From an uncultured Mollicutes bacterium (GTDB lineage Bacteria; Bacillota_I; Bacilli_A; RFN20; CAG-826), in assembly GCA_900540365.1 (NCBI GenBank), contig UQFN01000002.1, positions 62,001 through 126,000 of the forward strand: DNA of 64,000 bases, in the 5' to 3' direction. Below the pieces are notes generated by a model. It had not been told where the DNA came from. It saw nothing but the letters and a program-made list of their open reading frames with translations, and ran no database searches. The first letter of the stretch is position 1; the number at the start of each line of letters is the position of its first letter. The position numbers and the translations under genes were made by a program. Positions 18,792-27,613 of this stretch are shown piece by piece.

Positions 18792-19316
18792 TTATTTTCT
18801 AATAATTACCCTACGATATATATCAATCATATGATCTAAATTTGATGAATTAACCATATTTATTGGATTATTAATACGTTGTTCAAGTAAATCTTCACTA
18901 AGTCCTTCTTTTTTTAGCGAACGTTTTAGACCATAAAGTAATAGTTGACGCATTGGAAATTTCATTTTAGATAAATCTATGCCTCCTTGTAAAAAATATA
19001 AGCGCACATGGTATAAATCTAATCCATTAGAAGCTATTACATTTTCCTTTTTATCTTCGCTATATGGTTCCATTCCTACAGCATAAATAAAAACATTTTT
19101 TGATTCGAATAACTTGCAATATTTTAAAAACTTTTTAAGTCCAAGAATTACATTATTTCTTAATGGACCTCCATAAAAAATATTATCAGCTTCCTTAATA
19201 TCATTCTTTTTTAAATTATCAATACTAATTAATTTACCGCTTATCCTTCTTTCTAGCATTTCACTATATTCTTTGGTATGACCAGTATTTGACTTATAAA
19301 TAATTAAATTTTTCAT
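18792..19316 (-). CDS. Flavodoxin-like protein
   Basis: A 174-residue protein with an N-terminal FMN-binding loop, YKSNTGHTKEYSEML, matching the flavodoxin phosphate loop T/S-x-T-G-x-T. The middle YGGPLRNN and the Tyr/Glu-rich segment also fit, and the C-terminal basic helix resembles menaquinone-dependent protoporphyrinogen oxidase-like flavodoxins. It may supply electrons or reduce quinones. It is directly upstream of the copper ATPase. Confidence 0.75.
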   Translation of the reverse strand: MKNLIIYKSNTGHTKEYSEMLERRISGKLISIDNLKKNDIKEADNIFYGGPLRNNVILGLKKFLKYCKLFESKNVFIYAVGMEPYSEDKKENVIASNGLDLYHVRLYFLQGGIDLSKMKFPMRQLLLYGLKRSLKKEGLSEDLLEQRINNPINMVNSSNLDHMIDIYRRVIIRK

Positions 19317-19360
19317 ATTAAAATTATAACCTCTAATATCTTCAATTTAAAATAAAACGC

Positions 19361-19600
19361 TTATAAACGACTATTTATTCCTAAAAATAATTCGCTTAAT
19401 TCAATATTTAAACCATTAGCAATCTTTTGAATAACTTTTAAAGTAGGATTTCTTTCTCCTCGTTCAACATCACTTAAATAATTTTTATTAATATTGCAAC
19501 GAAAAGCTAATTCTTCTTGAGAAATATTTAATTTATTTCTTAAATATTTAACTCTTTTGCCAAATTCATAATTTATATCAATAATTTCATTAATTTTCAT
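19361..19600 (-). CDS. XRE-family HTH regulator
   Basis: A 79-residue single-domain Cro/C1-type regulator. The helix-turn-helix runs through LNISQEELAFRCNINKNYLS and is followed by DVERGERNPTL, the classic family end. It overlaps the end of whiA by 11 bp and so is co-transcribed with it. The inverted repeat at the whiA promoter (20559-20576) is a plausible operator for it. Confidence 0.9.
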   Translation of the reverse strand: MKINEIIDINYEFGKRVKYLRNKLNISQEELAFRCNINKNYLSDVERGERNPTLKVIQKIANGLNIELSELFLGINSRL

Positions 19601-20549
19601 AATTTAATTTAATTGCTAACTCCTTAATTGCTCTAAATAAATGGTTTATATTGCTTTTTGAAATACTTACTTCCATTTCTTCGCCTAAATATTTTGCTAA
19701 GTCACTATAAGTAGCTTCAGGATATTGAAGTCTTAATAAGCAGAGATTTTTAATTTTAGGATTTGAAATATTTTTAATACCTAATTTTTTATCAATAAAT
19801 TTAATATAGTCAATTTGTAATGATGAGTTTTGAATTGTTTTTTTATAATTATAAGTATCACAATTTAGTAATCGATTAGTTACATTTGAAAAATCACGAT
19901 CTACACGAACATTTTCAAATTTAATGCAACTTGCATTTGCTTCAATAAAAGCAAGAAAATCACTAATAAGATCTGATTTTTTTAAATAGACAACGTATGA
20001 ATTTCTTCTTTTAATTAACTTGAAATTAAAATTAATATTTTTAATCTTATTAGTTAACTTAATTACTTGATTTGCAAATTCTTCATCTTTTAAAACAATT
20101 TCTAAATGATAGTTAGATGAAACTGGATCATTACAACTTCCGCTAGCCAAAAATAAACCAGCTAAGTAACTTTTTATTTTAATTTCTTTATCAATTAATC
20201 GATAAGTTATTTTGCTTTCTAAAAAATTAATTCCAAGAGCTTCATTAATCTTATTAGCATCACTTACTTCTAAAACAAATTTAATATTTTTATTTAATTT
20301 CATTTTTCTTTTATATGAAAAATGAATATTAGCAAAACTAAAATTATTTTTTAATAAACCATAAATAAATTTAATTACTTTAGCATTTTCGGATTCAAGA
20401 ATGATGTAATCATTTAAATTTTTAAAAACTAACGAGCCATTTGTTCTTATATATGCAGAGAGTAAAGATATTTCTTGAGAGGTAGTTAGTTCATTAAAAG
20501 AACAAATTTCCTCTTTAATTTCTTTGGTAAAACTGTCAATTTTTTGCAT
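19590..20549 (-). CDS. whiA: DNA-binding protein WhiA
   Basis: A protein of about 319 residues with an N-terminal LAGLIDADG-like domain (SAYIRTNGSLVF and YLAGLFLASGSCND) and a C-terminal HTH (YSDLAKYLGEEMEVSISKS). WhiA is a conserved regulator linked to division and chromosome segregation in Gram-positives. An upstream ATG at 20564 lies inside the -10 box, so I prefer the ATG at 20549, which gives a leaderless mRNA. The usual yvcK/rapZ neighbours are absent; an XRE gene follows instead. Confidence 0.92.
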   Translation of the reverse strand: MQKIDSFTKEIKEEICSFNELTTSQEISLLSAYIRTNGSLVFKNLNDYIILESENAKVIKFIYGLLKNNFSFANIHFSYKRKMKLNKNIKFVLEVSDANKINEALGINFLESKITYRLIDKEIKIKSYLAGLFLASGSCNDPVSSNYHLEIVLKDEEFANQVIKLTNKIKNINFNFKLIKRRNSYVVYLKKSDLISDFLAFIEANASCIKFENVRVDRDFSNVTNRLLNCDTYNYKKTIQNSSLQIDYIKFIDKKLGIKNISNPKIKNLCLLRLQYPEATYSDLAKYLGEEMEVSISKSNINHLFRAIKELAIKLNYEN

Positions 20550-20555
20550 GAAAGT

Positions 20556-20576
20556 ATTATACACTAATAAGTGTAT
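20556..20576 (-). promoter_or_regulatory. whiA promoter -10 box with overlapping inverted repeat
   Basis: TATAAT on the minus strand (20561-20556) lies 6 bases before the start codon. A perfect 7-bp inverted repeat, ATACACT-AATA-AGTGTAT (20559-20576), overlaps its upstream edge, as an operator would. Confidence 0.55.
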
Positions 20577-20606
20577 TAATACTATTTCATTTTTACTTAT
20601 TATTAG

Positions 20607-20656
20607 TTTTTTTAAAAAATAGTCTTAGTTCTGCAAGGTTTTTTGAAAAATTACTT
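20607..20656 (-). repeat. Dispersed intergenic repeat, copy C
   Basis: On the minus strand it reads AAAACCTTGCAGAACTAAG followed by a T run, the same unit as copies A and B. It lies between whiA and the small gene at 20660. Confidence 0.55.
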
Positions 20657-20659
20657 AAT

Positions 20660-20956
20660 TTATGAAGGTAAAATTGTATTTATTAAATTTTGATTATTTT
20701 CAATAAATTCTTTTGATGTCATTTTTTTATTCATATAAATCACTTCATCACAAGCTAAAAAACCATTATTCACTTTAATAATTAAATGATAATTATAAGT
20801 TGATTGAATTCCACCATTAGGTAAATATTGCATAGTTATTGGACCATTATATGAATAAAAATTTAATAAAACTAATTTTTCTTTTTTAAAATATGTATAT
20901 CCAGAATTAGTTAAATTAAAATCAATGTCTTTATTAAAATCGATTTCTTTATACAT
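20660..20956 (-). CDS. Small protein resembling the C-terminal domain of methionyl-tRNA formyltransferase
   Basis: A 98-residue protein starting at the ATG at 20956, which has a good AAAGGAGA ribosome site; a longer in-frame start would overlap the U32 gene. The tail VIYMNKKMTSKEFIENN resembles the final strand of the formyltransferase C-terminal (OB-like) domain, where GKKxMSAxDFL is typical. The catalytic N-terminal domain is absent. Similarity is by eye and weak. It is 17 bp after the U32 gene and probably in its operon. Confidence 0.6.
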   Translation of the reverse strand: MYKEIDFNKDIDFNLTNSGYTYFKKEKLVLLNFYSYNGPITMQYLPNGGIQSTYNYHLIIKVNNGFLACDEVIYMNKKMTSKEFIENNQNLINTILPS

Positions 20957-20972
20957 TGTTTCTCCTTTATTT

Positions 20973-23222
20973 TTAAGCTGCACTTTTAATAAAATGCCCA
21001 CGAGTATTTGTTTTTGAATCAAAAGTTTTTGAAGTTTCTTTATTATCAAGAATATTTTTAAAACTATTAATAATATTAATTATTTCTTCTTCACTTTCAT
21101 TAGTAAAAACTAAACGATAATAATTTATGCCATTTAAAAATTTAACATCATCTAAGATATTAAAAATTTTACTATTATAAATATTCATTGAACAATCCGC
21201 ATTAAAACTAATTGGAAATTGTTCAAATTTATCTTTTAAACTAAATTGTTTGTTTTTACATTCTCCACATAATCCTAATCTTTTTAAAAGACAATATTTT
21301 GTATGCATCAACTTAGTTCTTCCATATACAATTAATTCAAGATTAGGATAAGTATTAAATTCATTGAAATAATTATTAATTAAATTATTAATGTGTTCTT
21401 TATTTATTTCAGTAGATAAAGTAATTCTATCTACATCGAAAGAAGAAAGTAAAGCAACATCTAAATAATTAGAAACATTAAAAGAATAATCAGCAACTAA
21501 AGTCTTATTTTGATTGTGATACTTTTCAATTGCTCCATATCCACCAATTAAAATCTCTTGATCATTTACATAAGAAGGATTATTTCTTAATACAATATTA
21601 TTAAAATAAATGTGTTTAATTCCTAATTTTTTAACAACTTCATATTGTTTTAAAGAACTAACTTGAACTGTAATCGTAGGTTTTTTTAGTTGATAGGATT
21701 TAACTTTTATTTTCTTTTGATCTTTTAAACTTACTTTAAAATCAAGTCGTAAAGAATTTAATTTTTCAACGACTTTTCTTCTTAATTCGTTTATTAATTT
21801 TATTGGAATAAATACATTTTCATCCATCAATATTTCTAAAGAATTTAGATAATATGGGGTATCATTTAATTTGGAAAGTTGGCTATAAATATTTTCTTTT
21901 GTGGTTGGATAAGTTAATGATTTTTCAACTTTATAATCTAATTCTTCTTCAATTTTATAATCTTCAAAAAATAACTGAATTTTTAAGTTTTGTTGGACTT
22001 TTGCAAGGAAAATTAAATTTATAGGGAGTTTTTTATATTCTTTATTTGTTAAAATTTGATTAATTTTTTCGTTAAAAATTAAGTCTTTAATTTTATAAAC
22101 TTTAGCATTAATATCAACTTTATGATGACAAGAAATAATAGCAATTTTATCTAACGAGGTAGCTTCTTTAAAGTTAGCATCGAAAAGTTTGTTTACTTGT
22201 AAAATTACTTCATCATAAAGATTATTAGTGTCAATTCGAATTTGATCACCTTTAGATAATTTATTTGTTAATTTTATCCAAATAGTATCTTTATTAATTT
22301 TTACTACCTTTCCTATTTCATAGCCAAAATTATTTGGTTTTATAATATTTGTAATATTTTCGCTAGTTTCATTTAACATGAAACCTTTAGTATATGTACG
22401 ATTAAATACTTTATTAAAATCTTCCTTATTAATTTCTTCTTTATCTAGTAAACGACGATATAAATAAGTAACTCCACCAACATAATTAGGTTCTTTCATT
22501 CTTCCTTCAATTTTAAATGAATCAATAAAATTTAATTCATTTATATAATTTGAAGTATTTAAATCTTTCATCGATAATAAATATCCAGTTTTAATTACTT
22601 TATTATTAGTTTTATCAACTAATGAATAAACTTGTCGACAACACCCAGCACATTTACCTCTATTTCCACTTCTTTCTCCAATCATTGAACTCATTAAACA
22701 ATTTCCAGAATAAGCTACACATAATGCTCCATGAATAAAAACTTCTATTTCAACATCTAAATTATTTTTTATATCTTTTAAGACATCTAAAGGAGTTTCA
22801 CGAGCAAAGACAATTCGACTAACTCCTATATTTTTTAAAAATTTAGCTCCATATATATCATCAATTCCCATTTGAGTAGAAGCATGAGCTTTTAAGGAAT
22901 TGTATTTATTTGTAATATAATTTAATAAAGCTAAATCTTGTACAATAATGGCATCAACATTAATTAAAGCTAATTCATCAATTATTTTAAAAGCTTCTAT
23001 TAACTCTTCATCATAAAGAATTGTATTCATTGTTACATAAATTTTTACATTTCTTAAATGAGCAAATTTAACTAATTCTTTTAACTCTTCAAGTGAAAAA
23101 TTACTAGCATATGCTCTAGCATTAAACTTTTTAATGCCTAAATAAATAGCATTTGCTCCACTACTTATTGCCGCATAGAAAGATGTAATTGTTCCAGCAG
23201 GTGATAATAATTCGTTATTCAT
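20973..23222 (-). CDS. Peptidase U32-family protein, long form
   Basis: A 749-residue protein. The N-terminal U32 barrel shows SPAGTITSFYAAISSGANA, HASTQMGI and FIHGALCVAYSGNCLMSS, then Cys-rich GKCAGCCRQ, the cluster-ligand pattern of U32 proteins acting in RNA or cofactor hydroxylation (RlhA, TrhP, UbiU/V). A DUF3656-like middle and a second partial barrel with CxxC follow. Such proteins probably bind an Fe-S cluster and modify RNA rather than cut protein. It is divergent from the shorter U32 gene at 23308. Confidence 0.85.
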   Translation of the reverse strand: MNNELLSPAGTITSFYAAISSGANAIYLGIKKFNARAYASNFSLEELKELVKFAHLRNVKIYVTMNTILYDEELIEAFKIIDELALINVDAIIVQDLALLNYITNKYNSLKAHASTQMGIDDIYGAKFLKNIGVSRIVFARETPLDVLKDIKNNLDVEIEVFIHGALCVAYSGNCLMSSMIGERSGNRGKCAGCCRQVYSLVDKTNNKVIKTGYLLSMKDLNTSNYINELNFIDSFKIEGRMKEPNYVGGVTYLYRRLLDKEEINKEDFNKVFNRTYTKGFMLNETSENITNIIKPNNFGYEIGKVVKINKDTIWIKLTNKLSKGDQIRIDTNNLYDEVILQVNKLFDANFKEATSLDKIAIISCHHKVDINAKVYKIKDLIFNEKINQILTNKEYKKLPINLIFLAKVQQNLKIQLFFEDYKIEEELDYKVEKSLTYPTTKENIYSQLSKLNDTPYYLNSLEILMDENVFIPIKLINELRRKVVEKLNSLRLDFKVSLKDQKKIKVKSYQLKKPTITVQVSSLKQYEVVKKLGIKHIYFNNIVLRNNPSYVNDQEILIGGYGAIEKYHNQNKTLVADYSFNVSNYLDVALLSSFDVDRITLSTEINKEHINNLINNYFNEFNTYPNLELIVYGRTKLMHTKYCLLKRLGLCGECKNKQFSLKDKFEQFPISFNADCSMNIYNSKIFNILDDVKFLNGINYYRLVFTNESEEEIINIINSFKNILDNKETSKTFDSKTNTRGHFIKSAA

Positions 23223-23307
23223 TTACAATCGAAATTTTAGCATATTTATTTTAGTATTTATAATACTATTACTTTAAAGATGTATAATTATAAAGTATTA
23301 TACTATC

Positions 23308-24525
23308 ATGAATAAAATTGAGTTATTAGCTCCAGTTGGAGATTTTGAAAGATTAGTGACAGCAATATATTTTGGTGCTGATGCAGTTTATTTAGGTGGA
23401 AAGAATTTTGGTTTAAGAGCTTTTGCTAATAATTTTGATGAAGAGGAATTAAAAAAAGCTGTAGAATATGCTCATTTACACCAAGTTAAAGTGTATGTAA
23501 CTGTTAATATCTTAGCTCATAATGATGACTTTTTAGGTTTAACTAATTATTTAAAATATCTTGAAGAAATTAAAGTTGATGGAGTAATTGTTAGTGATTT
23601 AGGTATTGCAAGTTTAGTTAAAAAATATACTTCATTAGAATTACACATCTCAACTCAAGCTAATATCACAAATAAATATTCAGCTAATATATGGATTAAT
23701 CTTGGAGCAAAACGTTTAGTCTTAGCTCGTGAACTTTCTTTAAAAGAAATTAAAGAAATAAAAGATTTTATTCCTAAAGATATCGACATTGAATGTTTTG
23801 CTCATGGTGCAATGTGCATCTCGTATAGCGGGCGTTGCCTTTTATCTAATTACTTTACTGGAAGAGATTCAAATAAAGGCGCATGTGCTCAACCTTGTAG
23901 ATGGAATTATGCAATTAGTATTAAAGATGAAGATAAAGATCAATTTTTTCCTATCGAAGAAGATCAAAGAGGTACTTATATTTTAAATAGTAAAGATTTA
24001 TGCACTATTAATTTTATAAAAGATTTAATTGATGCTGGAATAAATAGTTTAAAAATTGAAGGAAGAATGAAATCAACTTATTATGTAGCAACAGTCATTA
24101 ACGCTTATCGAAGAGCAATCGATGATTATTTAAATAATAAAACTCCTTCTTTTAATTATATTGAAGAACTTCAAAAAACATCTAATCGAGCATTTACAAA
24201 AGGATTTTATTTTGAAGATGAAAATAAAACTAATACCGAAACCTCAAAATTAACTCAAACTTATAAATTTGTGGCAATGGTTATAAGTTCAAATAATGGA
24301 TATATTTTAGTTGAACATCGTAATAAATTTAAAGTTGGTGATATTTTAGAAGTTTTATCTCCAGATGAAAATTTTAATAAAACTTTTAAAATTGAAGAAA
24401 TACTTGATTTGAATAAAAATAAAATTACTGAAGTTAAAAAAATTAAAGAAAGAGTTTATATTAAATCTAATTTAATTTTACATGAAAATGATATTTTAAG
24501 AATAAAGGAAGAACATGAAAACTAA
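23308..24525 (+). CDS. trhP: Peptidase U32-family protein (TrhP-type tRNA hydroxylation)
   Basis: A 405-residue U32 protein. The motifs APVGDFERLVTAIYFGADAV, HISTQANI, CFAHGAMCISYSGRCLLS and GACAQPCRW give the Cys set of the Fe-S-dependent hydroxylases. The length matches Bacillus YrrO/TrhP2, which installs 5-hydroxyuridine at tRNA position 34 using prephenate. Notably, chorismate mutase, which makes prephenate, is encoded two genes downstream. No ribosome site is seen; TATACT at 23299 or TATAAT at 23283 would give a leader of few bases. The DASS gene overlaps by 11 bp. Confidence 0.82.
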   Translation: MNKIELLAPVGDFERLVTAIYFGADAVYLGGKNFGLRAFANNFDEEELKKAVEYAHLHQVKVYVTVNILAHNDDFLGLTNYLKYLEEIKVDGVIVSDLGIASLVKKYTSLELHISTQANITNKYSANIWINLGAKRLVLARELSLKEIKEIKDFIPKDIDIECFAHGAMCISYSGRCLLSNYFTGRDSNKGACAQPCRWNYAISIKDEDKDQFFPIEEDQRGTYILNSKDLCTINFIKDLIDAGINSLKIEGRMKSTYYVATVINAYRRAIDDYLNNKTPSFNYIEELQKTSNRAFTKGFYFEDENKTNTETSKLTQTYKFVAMVISSNNGYILVEHRNKFKVGDILEVLSPDENFNKTFKIEEILDLNKNKITEVKKIKERVYIKSNLILHENDILRIKEEHEN

Positions 24526-25963
24526 ATTAAAAGATAATAGAATTTTTCGCGCAATAATTATTCCACTTTGCATATGTTTTTGTTTTCTTGGTCAACTAAT
24601 CCCACCAATTGATGGTTTATCTAGTGAAGCAATTGGAGTTTTATTTATTTTTCTTGGAACTTTAATTTTATGGTTAACAATTGGAATTGATTGGCCAAGT
24701 CTCTTATGTTTACTTTCTTTAGGATTTATTAATAGTTTTGGATTTAATAAAGTTATAAGTTCAAGTTTTGGAAATTCCACTTTTGCTTTTTTACTTTTTA
24801 CTTTTATTTGTACTTATGCCTTATCAAAAACAAGTTTAATTAGGCGTATTGCAATTAGTTTTATTAATTTTAAGTTAGCAAGAAAAAACGGCTATTTTTT
24901 TATATTTTCCTTTCTATTCGCCACTTTATTTTTAGGATTATTTATTTCGCCAACTGTTTTATTTGTCATTTTATTACCAATTTTAAATGAAATTTTAGAT
25001 ATATTAAAAATTGATCGTGAAGATAAAATTGCTAAAGTTTTAATGTTAGGACTTGGATTTAGTGTTTCCATTAGTAGTGGGATGACTCCAATTGCCCATG
25101 TTTTTCCAATACTAGCAATTAATGCTGCTAACTTAGATATTTCAACATTTGCTTATATTGGAGTAGCTCTCCCTAGTGGTTTAATTATATTTATTTTAAT
25201 GTATTTCTTATTAATTTTAGGGATTCGACCTGACGTAAATAAAATTAATTATGATGAAGTAAGTAAATTAAAAGAAACTTTACCAAAACTAAATAAAAAA
25301 GATATAACAGTTTTAAGTATTTTTGTTGTTGTTTTGCTTTTATGGATTTTACCTTCTTTATTTGAAAATATCGCTCCTACTTTTTATGAATTTTTTAATA
25401 AATATGGAACAGTTATGCCTCCTTTATTAGGAACCCTTGCTTTATGTATTATTCAAATTGATCATGAACCAATAATTAAAATTGATGAAGCTTTTAAAAA
25501 CGGAGTTCCTTGGGGAAGCTTAATAATGTGTGCAGCAACTTTAGCTTTAGGAGCTGCACTTCAAAATGGGGATATTGGATTAATTACTTATTTAGAAAAT
25601 ACTTTAGGACCGGCTTTAAATTCATTACCTGCAATAGTTTTATTAATTATTTTTGCTATTTGGGCAGCTATTCAAACTAATTTATCATCAAATATGGTTA
25701 CTGCTACTTTAGTTGCCACTGTTGCTAGTACAATTTTAATTACTTCTAGTTCAACTTTAAATTTAAGTGCAACTATTTGTATTATTGGGATGCTAGCAAG
25801 TTTTGCTTTTGCTACCCCTCCTTCAATGCCTCATATTGCAATTATTAGTAGTTCACCATCATGTTCTACTAAGGATGTTTTACTTTATGGATTTATATTA
25901 ATGGTAATTTCAATTATTATTTCTTTAATCGTTGCTTATCCACTTGGAACTTTAATTTTTTAG
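24515..25963 (+). CDS. DASS/SLC13-family anion symporter
   Basis: A 482-residue polytopic membrane protein with about 11-12 hydrophobic segments. The signature regions are the SxT-like clefts (SSGMTPIAHVFP and TNLSSNMVTATL), with CATPPSMPHIAI-like FAFATPPSMP near the end, as in sodium:dicarboxylate/sulfate symporters. It would take up di- or tricarboxylates or sulfate; the substrate is unknown. It is translationally coupled to the U32 gene upstream. Confidence 0.82.
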   Translation: MKTKLKDNRIFRAIIIPLCICFCFLGQLIPPIDGLSSEAIGVLFIFLGTLILWLTIGIDWPSLLCLLSLGFINSFGFNKVISSSFGNSTFAFLLFTFICTYALSKTSLIRRIAISFINFKLARKNGYFFIFSFLFATLFLGLFISPTVLFVILLPILNEILDILKIDREDKIAKVLMLGLGFSVSISSGMTPIAHVFPILAINAANLDISTFAYIGVALPSGLIIFILMYFLLILGIRPDVNKINYDEVSKLKETLPKLNKKDITVLSIFVVVLLLWILPSLFENIAPTFYEFFNKYGTVMPPLLGTLALCIIQIDHEPIIKIDEAFKNGVPWGSLIMCAATLALGAALQNGDIGLITYLENTLGPALNSLPAIVLLIIFAIWAAIQTNLSSNMVTATLVATVASTILITSSSTLNLSATICIIGMLASFAFATPPSMPHIAIISSSPSCSTKDVLLYGFILMVISIIISLIVAYPLGTLIF

Positions 25964-25971
25964 GAGTATTT

Positions 25972-26247
25972 ATGAATCAATTAGAAGTATTAAGAACTAA
26001 ATTAGATGATATTGACTTAGAAATTATTAAATTATATGAAAAAAGAATGGAAATTGTTAAAGATGTTATTAATTTTAAAATAAATAATAATCTTCCTATT
26101 TTAGATTCTTCAAGGGAATCTAAAATGTTAGAAAATAATCTTAAAAAAATAAATAATCAAGAGTTTAAGAAATATTATCAAGATGTATTAAGTGGATTTT
26201 TAAAGGCAAGTAAAGATTTACAAAAAGATATTTTTAATAATAAATAA
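25972..26247 (+). CDS. Chorismate mutase, AroQ (type II) domain protein
   Basis: A 91-residue all-helical domain starting MNQLEVLRTKLDDIDLEII, with the Arg, Lys and Glu active-site pattern of AroQ (R11-like, K39-like). It converts chorismate to prephenate. It is the third gene after the TrhP-type U32 gene, and prephenate is a known substrate source for that tRNA hydroxylation, so a joint role is plausible. TAGGAG ribosome site. The stop is one base from the stop of the convergent TetR gene. Confidence 0.85.
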   Translation: MNQLEVLRTKLDDIDLEIIKLYEKRMEIVKDVINFKINNNLPILDSSRESKMLENNLKKINNQEFKKYYQDVLSGFLKASKDLQKDIFNNK

Positions 26248-26248
26248 A

Positions 26249-26788
26249 TTAATAATTGACTTTAATTGAAGTTAGTAATTTAGCAATTACGCTTTCTTTA
26301 ACAATACAATCTTCATCAAGCCACGATCTAATAACTGCAAAACAACCAGTTACTACAAAACTTCTAATTAAATTAGTAACTTGTTCAGAACTATTAGTTG
26401 GTAAAGTTTGTTTTATAGCCTCATTAATTCCTTTTAAAGAAAATAATTTTTGAGGAAATTCATTATCAAAATTATTATTCAAAAGTAACTTAGAAAATTC
26501 CTTGTTTTCTTTTAAATATTTTAAAACTTTAATTAAACTTTTTTCTAAAGTTTCATCCCCTTTTAAAGGTTCACCTAAAATATTATCAATCCCTTTTAAT
26601 AAATTATTTTCCATATAATTTAATAAATCAAATTGTGAAGAAAAATATTTATAAAATGTAGAACGATTAATAGAAGCAACTTCACATAATTCTCTAATTG
26701 AAATTTTATATAAACTTTTTTGCTTTAATAAACTTATTAAGGCGTTTTCTAATAGTTTTTTTGATAAATATACTCTTTGATTTTCCAT
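26249..26788 (-). CDS. TetR-family regulator
   Basis: A 179-residue TetR-type repressor. The N-terminal HTH runs through ISIRELCEVASINRSTFYKYF, with the family's RSTFYxxF recognition helix. The ligand domain is unassigned. It is divergent from an ABC transporter pair, which is its probable target. Inverted repeats at 26804-26824 (AACAC/GTGTT) and 26856-26869 lie between the two. Confidence 0.88.
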   Translation of the reverse strand: MENQRVYLSKKLLENALISLLKQKSLYKISIRELCEVASINRSTFYKYFSSQFDLLNYMENNLLKGIDNILGEPLKGDETLEKSLIKVLKYLKENKEFSKLLLNNNFDNEFPQKLFSLKGINEAIKQTLPTNSSEQVTNLIRSFVVTGCFAVIRSWLDEDCIVKESVIAKLLTSIKVNY

Positions 26789-26855
26789 ATTTTTTCCTTT
26801 TCCAACACATTTAATAAAAGTGTTTATTTTTTAGCCAATTTTAGATAATCAGTTT

Positions 26856-26885
26856 GTTGTTAAAACAACACTTGTCTACTAAAAT
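26856..26885 (+). promoter_or_regulatory. Promoter and probable TetR operator of the ABC exporter
   Basis: TTGTTA (26857-26862), 17 bp, TAAAAT (26880-26885). A perfect inverted repeat GTTGTT-AA-AACAAC (26856-26869) covers the -35 box, as expected for a repressor site. Confidence 0.6.
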
Positions 26886-26907
26886 TATATTAAAAGAGGA
26901 CTCAAAA

Positions 26908-27612
26908 ATGAAGACTATTGTTGAATTTAAAAATGTTGATAAATTTTATAAAGTTGGTGACACAACAATTAAAGCCAATGATAATCTTTCATTTACTATT
27001 AAAGAAGGTGAATTTTGTATTATCGTTGGTCCTTCTGGAAGTGGAAAAACAACTTTATTAAATTTACTTGGTGGAATGGATTCTTTAACCCATGGTGAAA
27101 TAATTGTTGATGGAGAAGATATTAGTAAGTATAACGATAAAAAATTGACCTTATTTAGAAGAAATTCAATTGGATTTGTTTTTCAATTTTATAATTTAAT
27201 GCCAAATTTAACCGCTTTAGATAATGTTGAAATTGCTACAGAAATTTGTAAACATCCTTTAAAATCTGAAGATGCTTTAAAAAGTGTCGGTCTTGAAGAA
27301 CGTATGCAAAATTTTCCAAGTCAACTTTCAGGTGGTGAGCAACAAAGAGTTGCAATTGCTAGAGCTTTAGCAAAAAATCCTAAACTTCTTCTTTGTGATG
27401 AACCTACTGGAGCACTAGATTATCAAACTGGTAAAAAAATATTAAAAACTTTACATGATGTTTGTATAGATAATAAAAAAACTGTCATTATAATTACCCA
27501 TAATGGTGCATTAACTAAAATGGCAGATCATGTTTTACATATTAAAAACGGTACAATCATTAAAGAAGAATTTAATGATAATCCAACACCTATTGAGGAA
27601 ATTGAATGGTAG
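26908..27612 (+). CDS. ABC transporter ATPase (MacB/LolD type)
   Basis: An ATPase of about 234 residues with Walker [10 protein letters not shown], signature [15 protein letters not shown], Walker [13 protein letters not shown] and H-loop ITHNG. This is the form paired with FtsX-like permeases for peptide, drug or lipid export. Start ATG 26908 is preceded by AGAGGA. The permease gene starts 2 bases after the stop. Confidence 0.92.
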   Translation: MKTIVEFKNVDKFYKVGDTTIKANDNLSFTIKEGEFCIIVGPSGSGKTTLLNLLGGMDSLTHGEIIVDGEDISKYNDKKLTLFRRNSIGFVFQFYNLMPNLTALDNVEIATEICKHPLKSEDALKSVGLEERMQNFPSQLSGGEQQRVAIARALAKNPKLLLCDEPTGALDYQTGKKILKTLHDVCIDNKKTVIIITHNGALTKMADHVLHIKNGTIIKEEFNDNPTPIEEIEW

Positions 27613-27613
27613 T

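Noticed and set aside
20957..21049. Longer start for the small gene at 20660
   Set aside because: It would overlap the U32 gene by 77 bp, whereas the ATG at 20956 has a clear AAAGGAGA site.
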